Shown: piece after piece, positions 24,653-38,663 of the stretch
How the letters are laid out: each line of letters opens with the position of its first letter
How positions within the stretch are numbered: position 1 is the stretch's first letter
NCBI GenBank assembly: GCA_024233085.1
Contig: JACKQC010000012.1
Location: 62,001 to 126,000 of the forward strand
Direction of reading: 5' to 3'
From: Akkermansiaceae bacterium
Lineage (GTDB): Bacteria; Verrucomicrobiota; Verrucomicrobiia; Verrucomicrobiales; DEV007
Length of the DNA stretch: 64,000 nucleotides
Translations under genes and position numbers: made by a program
Notes under the pieces: generated by a model
What the model was told of the DNA's origin: nothing
Database searches by the model: none
Seen by the model: the letters and a program-made list of their open reading frames with translations, nothing else

Positions 24653-24681
24653 TTGAGCGGCCGCGCCAAATCCGCTACCAT
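24653..24681 (+). promoter_or_regulatory. Promoter-like sequence of the coiled-coil lipoprotein gene
   Basis: TTGAGC (24653-24658) and TACCAT (24676-24681) are 17 bp apart, and the -10-like box ends 8 nt before the ATG at 24690, again predicting an almost leaderless mRNA. Confidence 0.45.
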
Positions 24682-24689
24682 TGGCCTCC

Positions 24690-25946
24690 ATGTCTCCGAT
24701 CTCGAAAGTGTCGCCTTCCGCCGAGACCGCCTCCGCGCGAGCGGCGGTGTTGCCCGTCGCCCTGGCCCTGTTCCTGGGAGCATGCAACGACGGTCCCAGC
24801 GGCCGCGTGCTGGAGCACCGGATCGAGCGGCTCCAGGCGGAGATCGAACTTCAGACCAAGCGGGCCGACGCCGCCCTGACCGCCGCCGAGGCGGCCACCT
24901 CGCAACTGAAGCAGCGGCTGGAAGAGGCCGAACGCAAAGGCCAGGAGGCGCTCGATCAATCGTCCGCGATGGCATCGGGACAGGACGAGCGATTCGAGCG
25001 ACTCGAAAAGGCCATCTCCAGCGCTCTGCGGATGAAGGAAGACTCGGAGGGCATGGCCTACCTCGACACGGAGAATCCCGGGCATCGCACCGTGCAGACG
25101 GAGCATGGCACTTTTCTGGTCCGGCTGGAATCCATCGAGCCAAATCCCAACGGCGGCGGTTTTCTCGCGCGGCTGAACTTTGGAAACCCCGCCGGGTTGA
25201 CCATCCAGGAATTTATCCTGAAAGGCGATTTTGGCCAGCCACCCCCGCCGCTGAAGCCCGGTGAATCCTACGGAGAGTACAGCGCGCGGCTCGACGAATG
25301 GCAGAAGACGCAGACGCCTTTCGAGGAAAGCATTCTCACCGAACTCGAGCCGAACGCCTGGACCTCGGCGGTGCTGCCGCTCAAGGCCCCCTCGAAAGAA
25401 GCGCTGAAACTCATCCGCTTCGCCATGATCGTGCGCCGCGCCCACCTGATCAACCAGGAGGGAAAGGGCGAGTATTCGCAGATCATCGCCGGCGGAAGCG
25501 GCGCAAACCTCGTGAAATCCGACTACGGCCCCTTTCTTTTCAACGTGCAACGGCGCGAGCCCGAGGGCTCGGGGCTCCGAATCTACGCCATGGTGGGCAA
25601 TCCCTTCGGATTCGCCGTGAACGAATCGCGACTGCGCGGCCAATTCGGACCCGCCCCGCCCAAAAAAATGGAGACCGAGTCTCCCGTTCTTTTTGCCGAA
25701 CGCATGCGGGCATGGAGCGAGCAGATGCGCGATTTCGAGGCGACCATCACCGAGACCATCGCCCCGCTGAGCTGGAGCCAGGTCAGTTTTCTGATGCCGG
25801 CCGGCTCGCCGGAGGAGGTCGTTTACATCCGCTGCATGATGAATGTGGACAACATCACCCTGCCCCGCGGCGGCGGCGCCTCCGGCTCGAGCACCGGTTC
25901 GCCGGGCGCCGGCAGCGGCGGATTCGGCGGAACGTTGGCGCCCTGA
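24690..25946 (+). CDS. Coiled-coil lipoprotein with an internally duplicated domain
   Basis: 418 residues from the ATG at 24690. The lipobox 'LFLGAC' ends the signal at ~32; residues ~40-100 form a heptad-rich coiled coil ('HRIERLQAEIELQTKRADAA'). Two copies of a ~115-residue domain follow. The first starts at 'GTFLVRLESIEPNPNGGGFL' and the second at 'GPFLFNVQRREPEGSGLRIY'. They share, in order, 'GNP.G', an 'I/RG.FG..PP' turn, 'F.E/AR...W', 'FE.......L....W....' and a final strand ('LIRFAMIV', 'YIRCMMNV'). The pattern resembles DUF3251/YajI-type lipoprotein domains. The C-terminus is a Gly/Ser-rich tail. Location: outer membrane, periplasmic side. Exact function unknown. Confidence 0.8.
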   Translation: MSPISKVSPSAETASARAAVLPVALALFLGACNDGPSGRVLEHRIERLQAEIELQTKRADAALTAAEAATSQLKQRLEEAERKGQEALDQSSAMASGQDERFERLEKAISSALRMKEDSEGMAYLDTENPGHRTVQTEHGTFLVRLESIEPNPNGGGFLARLNFGNPAGLTIQEFILKGDFGQPPPPLKPGESYGEYSARLDEWQKTQTPFEESILTELEPNAWTSAVLPLKAPSKEALKLIRFAMIVRRAHLINQEGKGEYSQIIAGGSGANLVKSDYGPFLFNVQRREPEGSGLRIYAMVGNPFGFAVNESRLRGQFGPAPPKKMETESPVLFAERMRAWSEQMRDFEATITETIAPLSWSQVSFLMPAGSPEEVVYIRCMMNVDNITLPRGGGASGSSTGSPGAGSGGFGGTLAP

Positions 25947-25980
25947 CCCGTCGTTCTCCCCCGGCAAACCCGACACTTCC

Positions 25981-26226
25981 ATGCCCGAGCGTCCCCCCAT
26001 CCGCGGACACGGTCGGGTCGTCGCCGAGCGAATCCCGGGCCGGCTCTACGAAATCGAGATGCCCAACGGCTTTCGCACCCTCGGCATCCCGCCGAAGGAA
26101 GGCTTTCCGGACCGTCCCGGCGACTCGGCGGCCTCCGTCGGGGACACGGTGGCGATGGAATTCTCGGCCTACGACATGAGCAGCGGCCGGATGACCGCCC
26201 TCGGGAAAGACGCGCCGATCGGTTGA
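25981..26226 (+). CDS. IF-1-like OB-fold (S1-type) small protein
   Basis: 81 residues. 'GHGRVVAERIPGRLYEIEMPNGFRTLG' and 'VGDTVAMEFSAYDMSSGRM' align by eye with the two conserved blocks of initiation factor IF-1 (G-x-V-x-E-x-L-P..., ...GD-x-V-x-V-E-x-x-P-Y-D-L-x-x-G-R-I). A ~8-residue longer middle loop ('PPKEGFPDRPGDSAAS') is atypical and the basic RNA-binding C-terminus is reduced ('ALGKDAPIG'). It is either a divergent second IF-1 or a related RNA-binding protein. It starts 34 nt after the lipoprotein gene and may be cotranscribed; it is not in a ribosomal cluster, where infA often sits. Confidence 0.7.
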   Translation: MPERPPIRGHGRVVAERIPGRLYEIEMPNGFRTLGIPPKEGFPDRPGDSAASVGDTVAMEFSAYDMSSGRMTALGKDAPIG

Positions 26227-26317
26227 CGCGCGGAGGTCCGAGCGCCGTCCCGTCTTGCTTTTGCGGTTGGATATGCCAGACTCCCGGGACGCATTTCGAA
26301 CCTGCCCCAAACCTGTC

Positions 26318-26662
26318 ATGAGCGACGAATTCGACCCCGCAGACCACGCCCAGACGGCCCACGATAGCCTCGAGGCCGGCAAATCCCACGCCCTCCAGGC
26401 CGCCGAGGAACTCCGGACCGCGGCGACCCAAAAGGCCCAGCAACTCCGCGACGCCGCGCTCGACCGCACCCAGCGCCTGAAATCCGTCGCCACCGAACGG
26501 GCCGAACAATTTCGCGAGGTCGCCGGCGAACGGTGGGACGAAACCCGCACGCAGATCGACGACCTCAAGATCGAGGGCGAACGCTACGTCCGCGAAAATC
26601 CCGCCAAGGCCGTCCTGATCGCGCTCGGCGTCGGATTCGTCATCGGACGCATCATCCGCTGA
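26318..26662 (+). CDS. DUF883 / ElaB-YqjD-like membrane-anchored stress protein
   Basis: 114 residues. A long amphipathic, Ala- and Gln-rich helix ('LQAAEELRTAATQKAQQLRD', 'ERAEQFREVAGERWDETRTQ') is followed by the diagnostic C-terminal 'YVRENPAKAVLIALGVGFVIGRI', a single membrane anchor. E. coli YqjD-type proteins sit in the inner membrane and bind stationary-phase ribosomes; the same role here is inferred. First gene of a three-gene set (with the next two) matching yqjD-yqjE-yqjK order. The start ATG is preceded by a repeat-free AT-poor leader; no clear ribosome-binding site. Confidence 0.88.
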   Translation: MSDEFDPADHAQTAHDSLEAGKSHALQAAEELRTAATQKAQQLRDAALDRTQRLKSVATERAEQFREVAGERWDETRTQIDDLKIEGERYVRENPAKAVLIALGVGFVIGRIIR

Positions 26663-26696
26663 GACCGGCCGGCCCCGGCCCGCCTCGCCCGCGCCC

Positions 26697-27149
26697 ATGA
26701 CCGAGGAGTTTCCGCCCAGCCCCGAGCCGGGGGACGGTGACGCCCCCGCGCGCGGCGGCATCGGATCGCTCGCGGCCGGCACCCTGGGATCGATTTTCGA
26801 CTATCTCGAGGCACGGCTCTCGCTGTTTCGGATTGAGGCGACAGAGGCGCGCGGACGCATCGTGCGGCGCGTCATCGCGGCGGTGGCGGGCGCATTTTTC
26901 CTGCTGGTGGCCTACGCCGCCGCCATCGTCGGCGCGGTGGCGTGGATTTCGGAGCATTTCGGGAAGCCCTGGCCGCTCGTCACGCTCGCCGCGGCCGGTG
27001 CCCACCTGCTGGCCGGGCTGCTACTGCTGCTGGCCGCGAAAAAGCGCTTCGGCGACCCGCCCTTTCGCGATTCGCTCGGCGAATTCCAGCGCGACCGCCA
27101 ATGGCTGCGGCGCCAGAGCGAAACCCCCGGACGCCCCCGCCCTCGATGA
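26697..27149 (+). CDS. Holin-X/YqjE-family membrane protein
   Basis: 150 residues. Two strong membrane helices ('VIAAVAGAFFLLVAYAAAIV', 'TLAAAGAHLLAGLLLLLAAK') form a hairpin; the N-terminus carries 'TLGSIFDYLEARLSLFRIEA', typical of YqjE / Actinobacterial holin-X (PF07332). The C-terminus is basic and cytoplasmic. The name 'holin' is by family only; a lytic role is not implied. It overlaps the next gene by 4 nt (ATGA). Confidence 0.85.
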   Translation: MTEEFPPSPEPGDGDAPARGGIGSLAAGTLGSIFDYLEARLSLFRIEATEARGRIVRRVIAAVAGAFFLLVAYAAAIVGAVAWISEHFGKPWPLVTLAAAGAHLLAGLLLLLAAKKRFGDPPFRDSLGEFQRDRQWLRRQSETPGRPRPR

Positions 27150-27553
27150 ATCGCCAGACCGACAAAGAAGCCGCCCTCGCCCGGCTCGAGGAAACCCGCC
27201 GCGCCCTGTCCGACGACCTCTCCGGCCTCGGCGGCGCGGTCAATGTGCCCCGCCGTTTTCAGGACGCGGTGCGGCGTCATCCCGCGTGGTGGATCGGCGG
27301 CGGCGTCGCGGCCGGCGTTGTCCTCTCCGCCCTGCTCCGTCCCTCCGGTCGCCGGCGGAAGCGCGACGAGGGCGGAAAAAACGGCGCCGGGCTGATGCGG
27401 CCGATGTTTTTGGGCTTGCTCGGATTCGCCGGAAAGCAAATACTGCGCCTTTCCGCCCCTGCCCTGAAACAAGTGGCCGAGGCGGAAGTGGAACGCTGGC
27501 TGGCCAACCGGTCCGCCGCGTCCCCGCCGGACGACGGCCTTCCACGGGCCTGA
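27146..27553 (+). CDS. YqjK-like third member of the DUF883 cluster
   Basis: 135 residues. 'EAALARLEETRRALSDDLSG' is a short N-terminal helix, then one clear membrane segment 'HPAWWIGGGVAAGVVLSALL' followed by a basic stretch ('RPSGRRRKRDEGGK'), and a second weaker hydrophobic segment ('MRPMFLGLLGFAGKQILRL'). The family is not firmly recognised, but position and topology match YqjK-like proteins that follow YqjE. Start overlaps the preceding stop, so it is translationally coupled. Confidence 0.75.
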   Translation: MNRQTDKEAALARLEETRRALSDDLSGLGGAVNVPRRFQDAVRRHPAWWIGGGVAAGVVLSALLRPSGRRRKRDEGGKNGAGLMRPMFLGLLGFAGKQILRLSAPALKQVAEAEVERWLANRSAASPPDDGLPRA

Positions 27554-27639
27554 GCCGCCGCCATCGCCCGAGTAAAAGCCCGCTTCGCCCCCATCGCATT
27601 TCTCCATTCGCAGGCCAGAAACCTCCCCCCTGAAAACCC

Positions 27640-28722
27640 ATGTCAGACACCGTTGCCGTCCTCGATCACGTCGATGAATACCTCCGCCTCGCGCAGGAAT
27701 ACGACTGCTCCGACGTTCACATTTCCCCCTTCACCAAGCCCAAATGGCGCCGCTTCGGCCTGCTCCAGCCCATCTGGGACAACGCCGAAACGCTGACCCC
27801 CGAGCAGACCGAGAGCCTCGCCCGTCGTTTCCTCCCCGATCCCGAGCTGCGCCGCATCGAGGAGAAGGGCGACGTCGACTTCGCCTACGACCCCGGGTTC
27901 GGCCGTTTCCGCGCCTCCGTCGTGAAACAGCGTCTCGGCTGGGAAATCGTCTTCCGCGTCATCAGCACGAACCTCCGGACCATGGACGAGCTGGGCCTGC
28001 CCGAGGCCATCAAGCCGCTCCTGCGCTACCACAACGGGCTGGTCCTCGTCACCGGCGCCGTCGGGTCCGGGAAATCGACCACCCTGGCCGCCCTGATCAA
28101 CGAGATCAACCACGAGCGCACCGACCACATCATCACCCTCGAGGACCCCATCGAGTACGTCATCGAATCCGGCGGCTGCCACGTCAACCAGCGCGAAGTC
28201 CACACCCACACCGACAGCTTCGCCGCCGCCCTGCGCGCCGCCCTGCGCGAGGATCCCGATGTCATCATGGTCGGGGAAATGCGCAACCTCGAGACCATCT
28301 CGCTCGCCATCACCGCGGCCGAGACCGGTCACTTGGTGCTCGCCACCCTCCACACCGGCAGCGCCGCCCGAACCCTCGACCGTATCCTCGACGTGTTCCC
28401 CACCACCCAGCGCGAGCAGATCCGCATCATGGTGGGCGAGTCGCTGCGCGGCATCATTTCCCAGCAACTCGTGCCGAAAAAGGACGGCAGCGGCCGCTCT
28501 CTCGCCCTCGAATTGCTGGTGAACACCCCCGCCGTTTCCGCCACCATCCGCGACGGGAAGACCTTCATGCTCCCCGGCATCATGCAGACCGGCAAGAACG
28601 TCGGCATGGTCCTCATGGACGACGCCCTCATTGAACTCTACGAGGACGGCGAAATCACCGCCGACGAAGCCCTCGCCCGCTCCATCGACCCGGGCACCAT
28701 GCGCAAGAACCTCGACCTCTGA
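27640..28722 (+). CDS. pilT-like: PilT/PilU-family twitching motility ATPase, first paralogue
   Basis: 360 residues. Hexameric retraction ATPase of type IV pili. N-terminal PAS-like domain, then Walker A 'GAVGSGKS' (139-146), Asp box 'ITLEDPIEYVI', Walker B 'DPDVIMVGEMRNLETI' and His box 'TGHLVLATLHTGSAARTLDR'. All catalytic motifs are intact. The N-terminal 'DVHISPFTKPKWRRFGLLQP' deviates from the standard 'DLHLSAG.PP..R..G' pattern. A close paralogue follows 34 nt downstream; together they probably act as the PilT/PilU retraction pair. No pilin or pilB gene is in the window. Confidence 0.93.
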   Translation: MSDTVAVLDHVDEYLRLAQEYDCSDVHISPFTKPKWRRFGLLQPIWDNAETLTPEQTESLARRFLPDPELRRIEEKGDVDFAYDPGFGRFRASVVKQRLGWEIVFRVISTNLRTMDELGLPEAIKPLLRYHNGLVLVTGAVGSGKSTTLAALINEINHERTDHIITLEDPIEYVIESGGCHVNQREVHTHTDSFAAALRAALREDPDVIMVGEMRNLETISLAITAAETGHLVLATLHTGSAARTLDRILDVFPTTQREQIRIMVGESLRGIISQQLVPKKDGSGRSLALELLVNTPAVSATIRDGKTFMLPGIMQTGKNVGMVLMDDALIELYEDGEITADEALARSIDPGTMRKNLDL

Positions 28723-28756
28723 TCCCCACCCGAAAACCCCTCTCCCGACCGACGCC

Positions 28757-29866
28757 ATGGCAGTCATCGACCAATACTTCCAGTTCCTCGTCGAAAACGG
28801 CGGGTCCGATCTCCATCTCGCCGAGGGGCAGCCGCCGAAGATGCGCGCCCACGGCAGCGTTTCCCCCATCTCCGAGGGCGTGCTCGAGCACGATACGCTC
28901 AAGCACATGCTGAGCGAGATCTGCGAGGATCGCGCCTTCGAGCACTTCCTCGAATGCGGCGACCTCGACTTCGCCTACGAGATGGACATCGAGTCCCGGT
29001 TCCGCTGCAACTATTTCAAGCAGAAGAACGGCCTCGGCGCCGTCTTTCGTCTCATTCCCACCAAGATCGCCACCATCGAGCAACTCGGGCTGCCCGAGGT
29101 GATCGAAAGCTTCGGCGACCTGCGCAGCGGACTCGTCCTCGTCACCGGCCCGACCGGCTCCGGCAAGTCCACCACCCTCGCGGCCCTGATCGACTACATC
29201 AACCGCACCTACTCCCGGCACATCATCACCGTCGAGGAGCCCATCGAGTTCGTTCACAACAACAAGAAATCCACCATCACCCAGCGCGAGGTCCCCATTC
29301 AGACCCCGTCCTTCGCCGACGGCCTCCGCGCCGCCCTGCGCGAAGACGCCGACATCGTGCTCGTCGGCGAGATGCGCGACCTCGAGACCATCTCCCTGGC
29401 CCTGACCGCCGCCGAGACCGGCCTGCTCGTCTTCGGCACCCTGCACACCAACAACGCCCGCAAGACCGTCGACCGCCTCGTGGACGTGTTCCCCTCCGAC
29501 CAGCAGGCCCAGGTCCGCACCATGCTCGCCGGCTCCCTCCGCGGCGTGGTCGCCCAGTTGCTCCTGCGCCGCTGCGACAAACCCGGCCGCGTCGCGGTGA
29601 ACGAAATCCTCGTCTCCACCCCCGCCGTCAGCGCCGTCATCCGCGAGGGCGCCACCCAGAAACTCTACGACATCATCACCGGCGGCCGCGAATACGGCAT
29701 GCGCTTCATGGACGACTCGATCTGGGAGCAGCTCATCTCCGGAAAGGTCGACGCCATCGAGGCCTACATGAAAGCCATCGACAAATCGCGCTTCCGCAAC
29801 GCCCTCCCCCCCGAAGAATCCGAACTCGGCAACTCCGGCGGCGGCTACGACGAAAAGAAGAAGTAG
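28757..29866 (+). CDS. pilT: PilT-family twitching motility ATPase, second paralogue
   Basis: 369 residues. Classical N-terminus 'SDLHLAEGQPPKMRAHGSV', Walker A 'GPTGSGKS' (131-138), 'ITVEEPIEFVHNNKKSTITQ', Walker B 'DADIVLVGEMRDLETI' and His box 'TGLLVFGTLHTNNARKTVDR'. The C-terminal 'AGSLRGVVAQLLLRR' and 'GGREYGMRFMDDSIWEQLI' match canonical PilT better than the upstream paralogue does. The start ATG is 34 nt after the first gene's stop; an earlier in-frame ATG at 28631 lies within it and is rejected. Ends in the dispersed inverted repeat copy C. Confidence 0.95.
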   Translation: MAVIDQYFQFLVENGGSDLHLAEGQPPKMRAHGSVSPISEGVLEHDTLKHMLSEICEDRAFEHFLECGDLDFAYEMDIESRFRCNYFKQKNGLGAVFRLIPTKIATIEQLGLPEVIESFGDLRSGLVLVTGPTGSGKSTTLAALIDYINRTYSRHIITVEEPIEFVHNNKKSTITQREVPIQTPSFADGLRAALREDADIVLVGEMRDLETISLALTAAETGLLVFGTLHTNNARKTVDRLVDVFPSDQQAQVRTMLAGSLRGVVAQLLLRRCDKPGRVAVNEILVSTPAVSAVIREGATQKLYDIITGGREYGMRFMDDSIWEQLISGKVDAIEAYMKAIDKSRFRNALPPEESELGNSGGGYDEKKK

Positions 29867-29886
29867 GCCCGCCTTCGCGCCGCACC

Positions 29887-29919
29887 CAACAGGGTTGAAT
29901 GGTCGACCCAACCCTGTTG
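29887..29919. repeat. Dispersed inverted repeat, copy C
   Basis: Arms CAACAGGGTTG (29887-29897) and CAACCCTGTTG (29909-29919), 11-nt centre, perfect 11-bp stem. It lies ~20 nt after the pilT stop codon. Confidence 0.9.
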
Positions 29920-29951
29920 AGTCCCGGACCTTACCCTGTTCGCTTGAAAAA

Positions 29952-33553
<3,602 letters not shown>

Positions 33554-33627
33554 TCTCTTAACCCACCCGCGGGCTCGCGCCACCCCGGCGTGCCATCCGC
33601 CTTTTCCCGCCAGTACCCATTTCAAAC

Positions 33628-36288
33628 GTGCCAGACGACCCCAACACGCCCCCCGCCTCTTCTCCCGCCCCCGACCCGCGGGAGAGCGGCATCTCGCCGA
33701 TCAATGTCGCCGACGAAATGTCGCAGTCCTTTCTAGACTACTCGATGTCGGTCATCATCTCGCGCGCCCTGCCCGACGCCCGCGACGGCCTGAAGCCCTC
33801 GCAGCGCCGCTTGCTCTACGCGATGCATCACGACCTCTCGCTGGCGCCGAACAAGAAGCACCTCAAGTGCGCCCGCATCGTCGGGGAAACCATGGGTAAA
33901 TACCATCCCCACGGCGACGGCGCCATCTACCCCACCCTGGTGAACATGGCCCAGCCCTGGTCCATGCGCGACACCCTCGTCGACGGCCAGGGGAATTTCG
34001 GCTCCGTCGAGGGCGACCCGCCCGCCGCCATGCGATACACGGAGGCCCGCCTCACCCATTGCGGCTCGGCCCTGATGACCGACATGGACAAGGACACGGT
34101 CGATTTCGTCCCCAACTACGACGAGACCAATTCCGAGCCCGCCGTCCTCCCGGCCGCCATTCCCAACCTGCTCGTCAACGGCGGCACCGGCATCGCCGTC
34201 GGCATGGCCACGAACATTCCGCCGCACAATCTCGGCGAGGTCGTCGACGGCATCTGCGCCACCATCGACAATCCCGCCATCACCATTCCCGAGCTGCTGA
34301 CCCACATCAAGGGACCCGACTTCCCCTCCGGCTGCACCATTCTCGGCACCCGCGGCATTCAGGACTACGCCGCCACCGGACGCGGCAGCATCAAAGTCCG
34401 CGGCCGCGCCGAGATCGTCGAAGACGCCAAGGGCCGCGAACAGATCATCGTCACCGAGATCCCCTATGCCGTGAACCGCGCCCGCCTCGTCGAGCGCATC
34501 GCCGAGCTGGCCAACGAAAAGATTCTCCCCGAAATCTCCGCCGTCCGCGACGAATCGGACGAAAACACCCGCGTCGTCGTCGATCTGAAACGCGACGCCC
34601 GCGCCCAGGTCGTGCTCAACAACCTCTACAAGCACACCGCGCTGGCCTCCACCTTCTCCGTCAACATGCTGGCGATCGACAACCGCCGCCCCAAGCTGCT
34701 GTCTCTGAAGGACGCCATCAACTGCTACATCGAGCACCGCCGCGAAGTCATCCTCCGCCGCACCCGCTACCTTCTCTCCAAAGCCGAGGAAAACGCCGAA
34801 AAACTCGAGGCCTACCTGCTCGCCCTTGGAAATCTCGACGATTTCATCAAGATGATCCGCGATTCCAAGACGCGGGACGAGGCCCGGGCGAAGATCAAGG
34901 CCTACACCTTCGACGTGAAGGCGGTCGAGGCCCTCGGCATCCTGATCCGAGGCCAGGAGAGCCTCAAGGTCGAAGAGGGACGCTACGTCCTCACCGACAA
35001 ACAGGTCGATCACATCCTCGAACTGCGCCTCTACCAGCTCGTCGGGCTCGAGCGCGAGAAGATCAAGGCCGACTACGACGCCCTGCTCGAAACCATCAAG
35101 GACCTGCTCGACATCCTCGCCCGCGAGGAGCGCGTCCTCCAGATCATCAAGGACGAGCTGCGCGAGGTGAAGGAAAAATACGGCACCCCCCGCCGCACCG
35201 ACTTCGCCGACGCCGAGGAAGGCGAAATCGCCAACGTCGATCTCATCGCCAACGACGCCAACATCATCACCATCTCCCACCGCGGCTACATCAAACGCAC
35301 CCTGGCCAGCGAGTACCGCACCCAGGCCCGCGGCGGCAAGGGCCTCAAGGGCATGGAGACCCGCGACGCCGGCGCCGAGGACGAGGAGGCCGATTTCGTC
35401 GAGCATCTCTTCGCCGCCACCGCGCACGACTACCTCATGTTCTTTACCGACACCGGCCGCGTCTATGTCGAGCGCGTTTTCCAGATTCCCGAGGGCGGCC
35501 GCACCTCCAAAGGCCGGTCGATCAAGAACCTCCTCAATCTCCAGCCCTCCGAGAAAATCGCCGCCACCCTGCGCATCGAAGCCCACGGCCAGGAGGACAA
35601 AGACGCCACCTTCGTCGAGGATCTATTCGTGCTCTTCGCGACCCGCAGCGGGAAGGTGAAAAAAACCTGCCTCTCCGATTTCCGAAACTACCGGAAGGAC
35701 GGCATCATCGCCATCAACATCGAGGAGGGCAACGAGCTGATCGGCGTCGTCCTGACCGGCGGCGACGACGAGATCTGCCTCGTCACCAACCAGGGTTACT
35801 GCGTCCGCTGCAAGGAAACCGACATCCGCTCCATGGGACGGAATTCCGCCGGTGTCATGGGCATCCGCCCCCGCGGCGACGACTACCTGGTGTCCCTCAC
35901 CGTCGTCCAGGCCGAGGCACAGCTCCTCGTCGCCAGCGAAAAGGGACTCGGCAAGCGCACCCCCTTCGAGGATTACCCGACCAAGGGCCGCGGCGGAAAG
36001 GGCGTCATCACCATGAATGTCACCGACAAAACCGGCCGCGTCGTCGGCGCCCTGCGCGTCACCGAGGACGACGACGTCATGCTGATGACCGACGGCGGCC
36101 AGAGCGTCCGCATTCCCGCCAGCCAGATTCGCGTCACGGGGCGCAACGCCCAGGGAGTCAAGCTCATGAATCTCAAGGAAGGCGAGATCATTCAGGACAT
36201 CGCCCGCGTGGTCCGCGACGATGACGGAGACGAGGAGCCCGGCTCCGATTCCAGTTCCGAGCCCGAAAATCCGGGGGAAACCGCGTAA
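33628..36288 (+). CDS. gyrA: DNA gyrase subunit A
   Basis: 886 residues, GTG start, 74 nt after gyrB. Catalytic Tyr137 in 'AMRYTEARL' forms the DNA-phosphotyrosyl link. The C-terminal pinwheel domain carries the GyrA box as 'QARGGKG' (~570). '[21 protein letters not shown]' is the standard N-terminus. Notable: the quinolone-resistance region reads '[14 protein letters not shown]', with Gly98 and Pro102 where E. coli has Ser83 and Asp87. The C-terminus is an acidic tail ('[20 protein letters not shown]'). Gene pair order gyrB-gyrA is common. It ends 11 nt before the dispersed inverted repeat copy D and is convergent with thiE. Confidence 0.97.
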   Translation: MPDDPNTPPASSPAPDPRESGISPINVADEMSQSFLDYSMSVIISRALPDARDGLKPSQRRLLYAMHHDLSLAPNKKHLKCARIVGETMGKYHPHGDGAIYPTLVNMAQPWSMRDTLVDGQGNFGSVEGDPPAAMRYTEARLTHCGSALMTDMDKDTVDFVPNYDETNSEPAVLPAAIPNLLVNGGTGIAVGMATNIPPHNLGEVVDGICATIDNPAITIPELLTHIKGPDFPSGCTILGTRGIQDYAATGRGSIKVRGRAEIVEDAKGREQIIVTEIPYAVNRARLVERIAELANEKILPEISAVRDESDENTRVVVDLKRDARAQVVLNNLYKHTALASTFSVNMLAIDNRRPKLLSLKDAINCYIEHRREVILRRTRYLLSKAEENAEKLEAYLLALGNLDDFIKMIRDSKTRDEARAKIKAYTFDVKAVEALGILIRGQESLKVEEGRYVLTDKQVDHILELRLYQLVGLEREKIKADYDALLETIKDLLDILAREERVLQIIKDELREVKEKYGTPRRTDFADAEEGEIANVDLIANDANIITISHRGYIKRTLASEYRTQARGGKGLKGMETRDAGAEDEEADFVEHLFAATAHDYLMFFTDTGRVYVERVFQIPEGGRTSKGRSIKNLLNLQPSEKIAATLRIEAHGQEDKDATFVEDLFVLFATRSGKVKKTCLSDFRNYRKDGIIAINIEEGNELIGVVLTGGDDEICLVTNQGYCVRCKETDIRSMGRNSAGVMGIRPRGDDYLVSLTVVQAEAQLLVASEKGLGKRTPFEDYPTKGRGGKGVITMNVTDKTGRVVGALRVTEDDDVMLMTDGGQSVRIPASQIRVTGRNAQGVKLMNLKEGEIIQDIARVVRDDDGDEEPGSDSSSEPENPGETA

Positions 36289-36299
36289 ATTGCCCGATC

Positions 36300-36332
36300 C
36301 AACAGGGTTGGGTCCGACACCCTACCCTGTTG
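36300..36332. repeat. Dispersed inverted repeat, copy D
   Basis: Left arm CAACAGGGTTG (36300-36310), right arm CTACCCTGTTG (36322-36332), one mismatch to the family consensus. Lies between the convergent gyrA and thiE 3' ends. Confidence 0.88.
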
Positions 36333-36382
36333 AGCCAAGGCCGAATCTCGGAAGGTCCGCGTCTTTCCCTCCCGAAGCCGTT

Positions 36383-37027
36383 TCAGCCTTCCAGCAGTCT
36401 TTTTGCCTTTCTCACGTATTCGGCCACATCGGGCGCCTGGAGGATTCCGGAAACAATCACCACCCGTTCCGCTCCGGCGGCGATCACTTCGGTCAGGTTC
36501 TCGAGTTTGATGCCGCCGATGCAGAAAATCGGCAACGAAGCGGAAAGTTCGGCGTGAACCGTCCGGATGTCTTCCGTGCCGATCGGCCGGTATTCGGGCT
36601 TGGTCGGGGTCGCGAAAAGCGGACCGAAACCGATGTAATCCGGCGCCTCCTTTGCGGCCGCCCGAGCCTGCTCCAGGCTGTGCGTCGAGCGTCCCACGAT
36701 GGCCCCGTCACCGACCAGCGAACGGACTTCGGCCATGGCGGCGTCCTCCTGACCGACATGGACACCGTCCGCCCCGATCTCGGCGGTCAGCGCGGGATGG
36801 TCGTTGATGACGAAGGGAACGCCGGCATCCCGGCAGCGCGCCAGGATTTCCCGGCCCAGCCCCGTGAGCGTCTCCGGCGCGTGGTCTTTCGCCCGGAGCT
36901 GGAGCACGTCGATGCCGCCCTCGATCATGCGCTCGCCCATCGAGACGGCGCCTTCGGTGGAGACATAGCCGAGGTCCAGGATGCCGTAGAGTCTGGCGTT
37001 GGAAAGGCGGATCTTGGCGGGATTCAC
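36383..37027 (-). CDS. thiE: Thiamine-phosphate synthase
   Basis: 214 residues from a GTG at 37027 ('NPAKIRLSNARLYGILDLGY'); an upstream ATG at 37096 would add 23 residues with no family counterpart, so the normal family length favours the GTG. It joins HMP-PP and thiazole phosphate to thiamine phosphate. The TIM-barrel landmarks are 'GIDVLQLRAKDHAPET', 'VPFVINDHPALTAEIGADGVHVGQED', 'IVGRSTHSLEQARAA', 'APDYIGFGPLFATPTKP', 'IFCIGGIKLENL' and 'AERVVIVSGIL'. Together they provide the diphosphate and HMP sites. It is isolated from other thi genes here. Confidence 0.93.
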   Translation of the reverse strand: MNPAKIRLSNARLYGILDLGYVSTEGAVSMGERMIEGGIDVLQLRAKDHAPETLTGLGREILARCRDAGVPFVINDHPALTAEIGADGVHVGQEDAAMAEVRSLVGDGAIVGRSTHSLEQARAAAKEAPDYIGFGPLFATPTKPEYRPIGTEDIRTVHAELSASLPIFCIGGIKLENLTEVIAAGAERVVIVSGILQAPDVAEYVRKAKRLLEG

Positions 37028-37178
37028 GGGATGTCGAAAAAGGTTGCGGGCCTGGGAAAAATCCGGCCTTGCTCCGGAGGCCTCCCTTGGGATCATCGAT
37101 CATGATCTCCCGGGAATCACGGTGCTCGCAATCTATTTCAAGGCCTTCGACTGTCCAAAACGTACCAGAACAGAGAAA

Positions 37179-38567
<1,389 letters not shown>

Positions 38568-38663
38568 GGGATCGCTGTCTGAATGCTGTCGGAGAAGGGG
38601 AATCGACCGGGGCGCGGCTTCGCCGGGGCGAATCCCCCGCGGCCGGACGGTCCGAGGGGCGGG

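Noticed and set aside
26697..27149. Prophage holin
   Set aside because: The family name comes from holin-X, but the gene lies in a YqjD/E/K-like cluster with no phage genes nearby.
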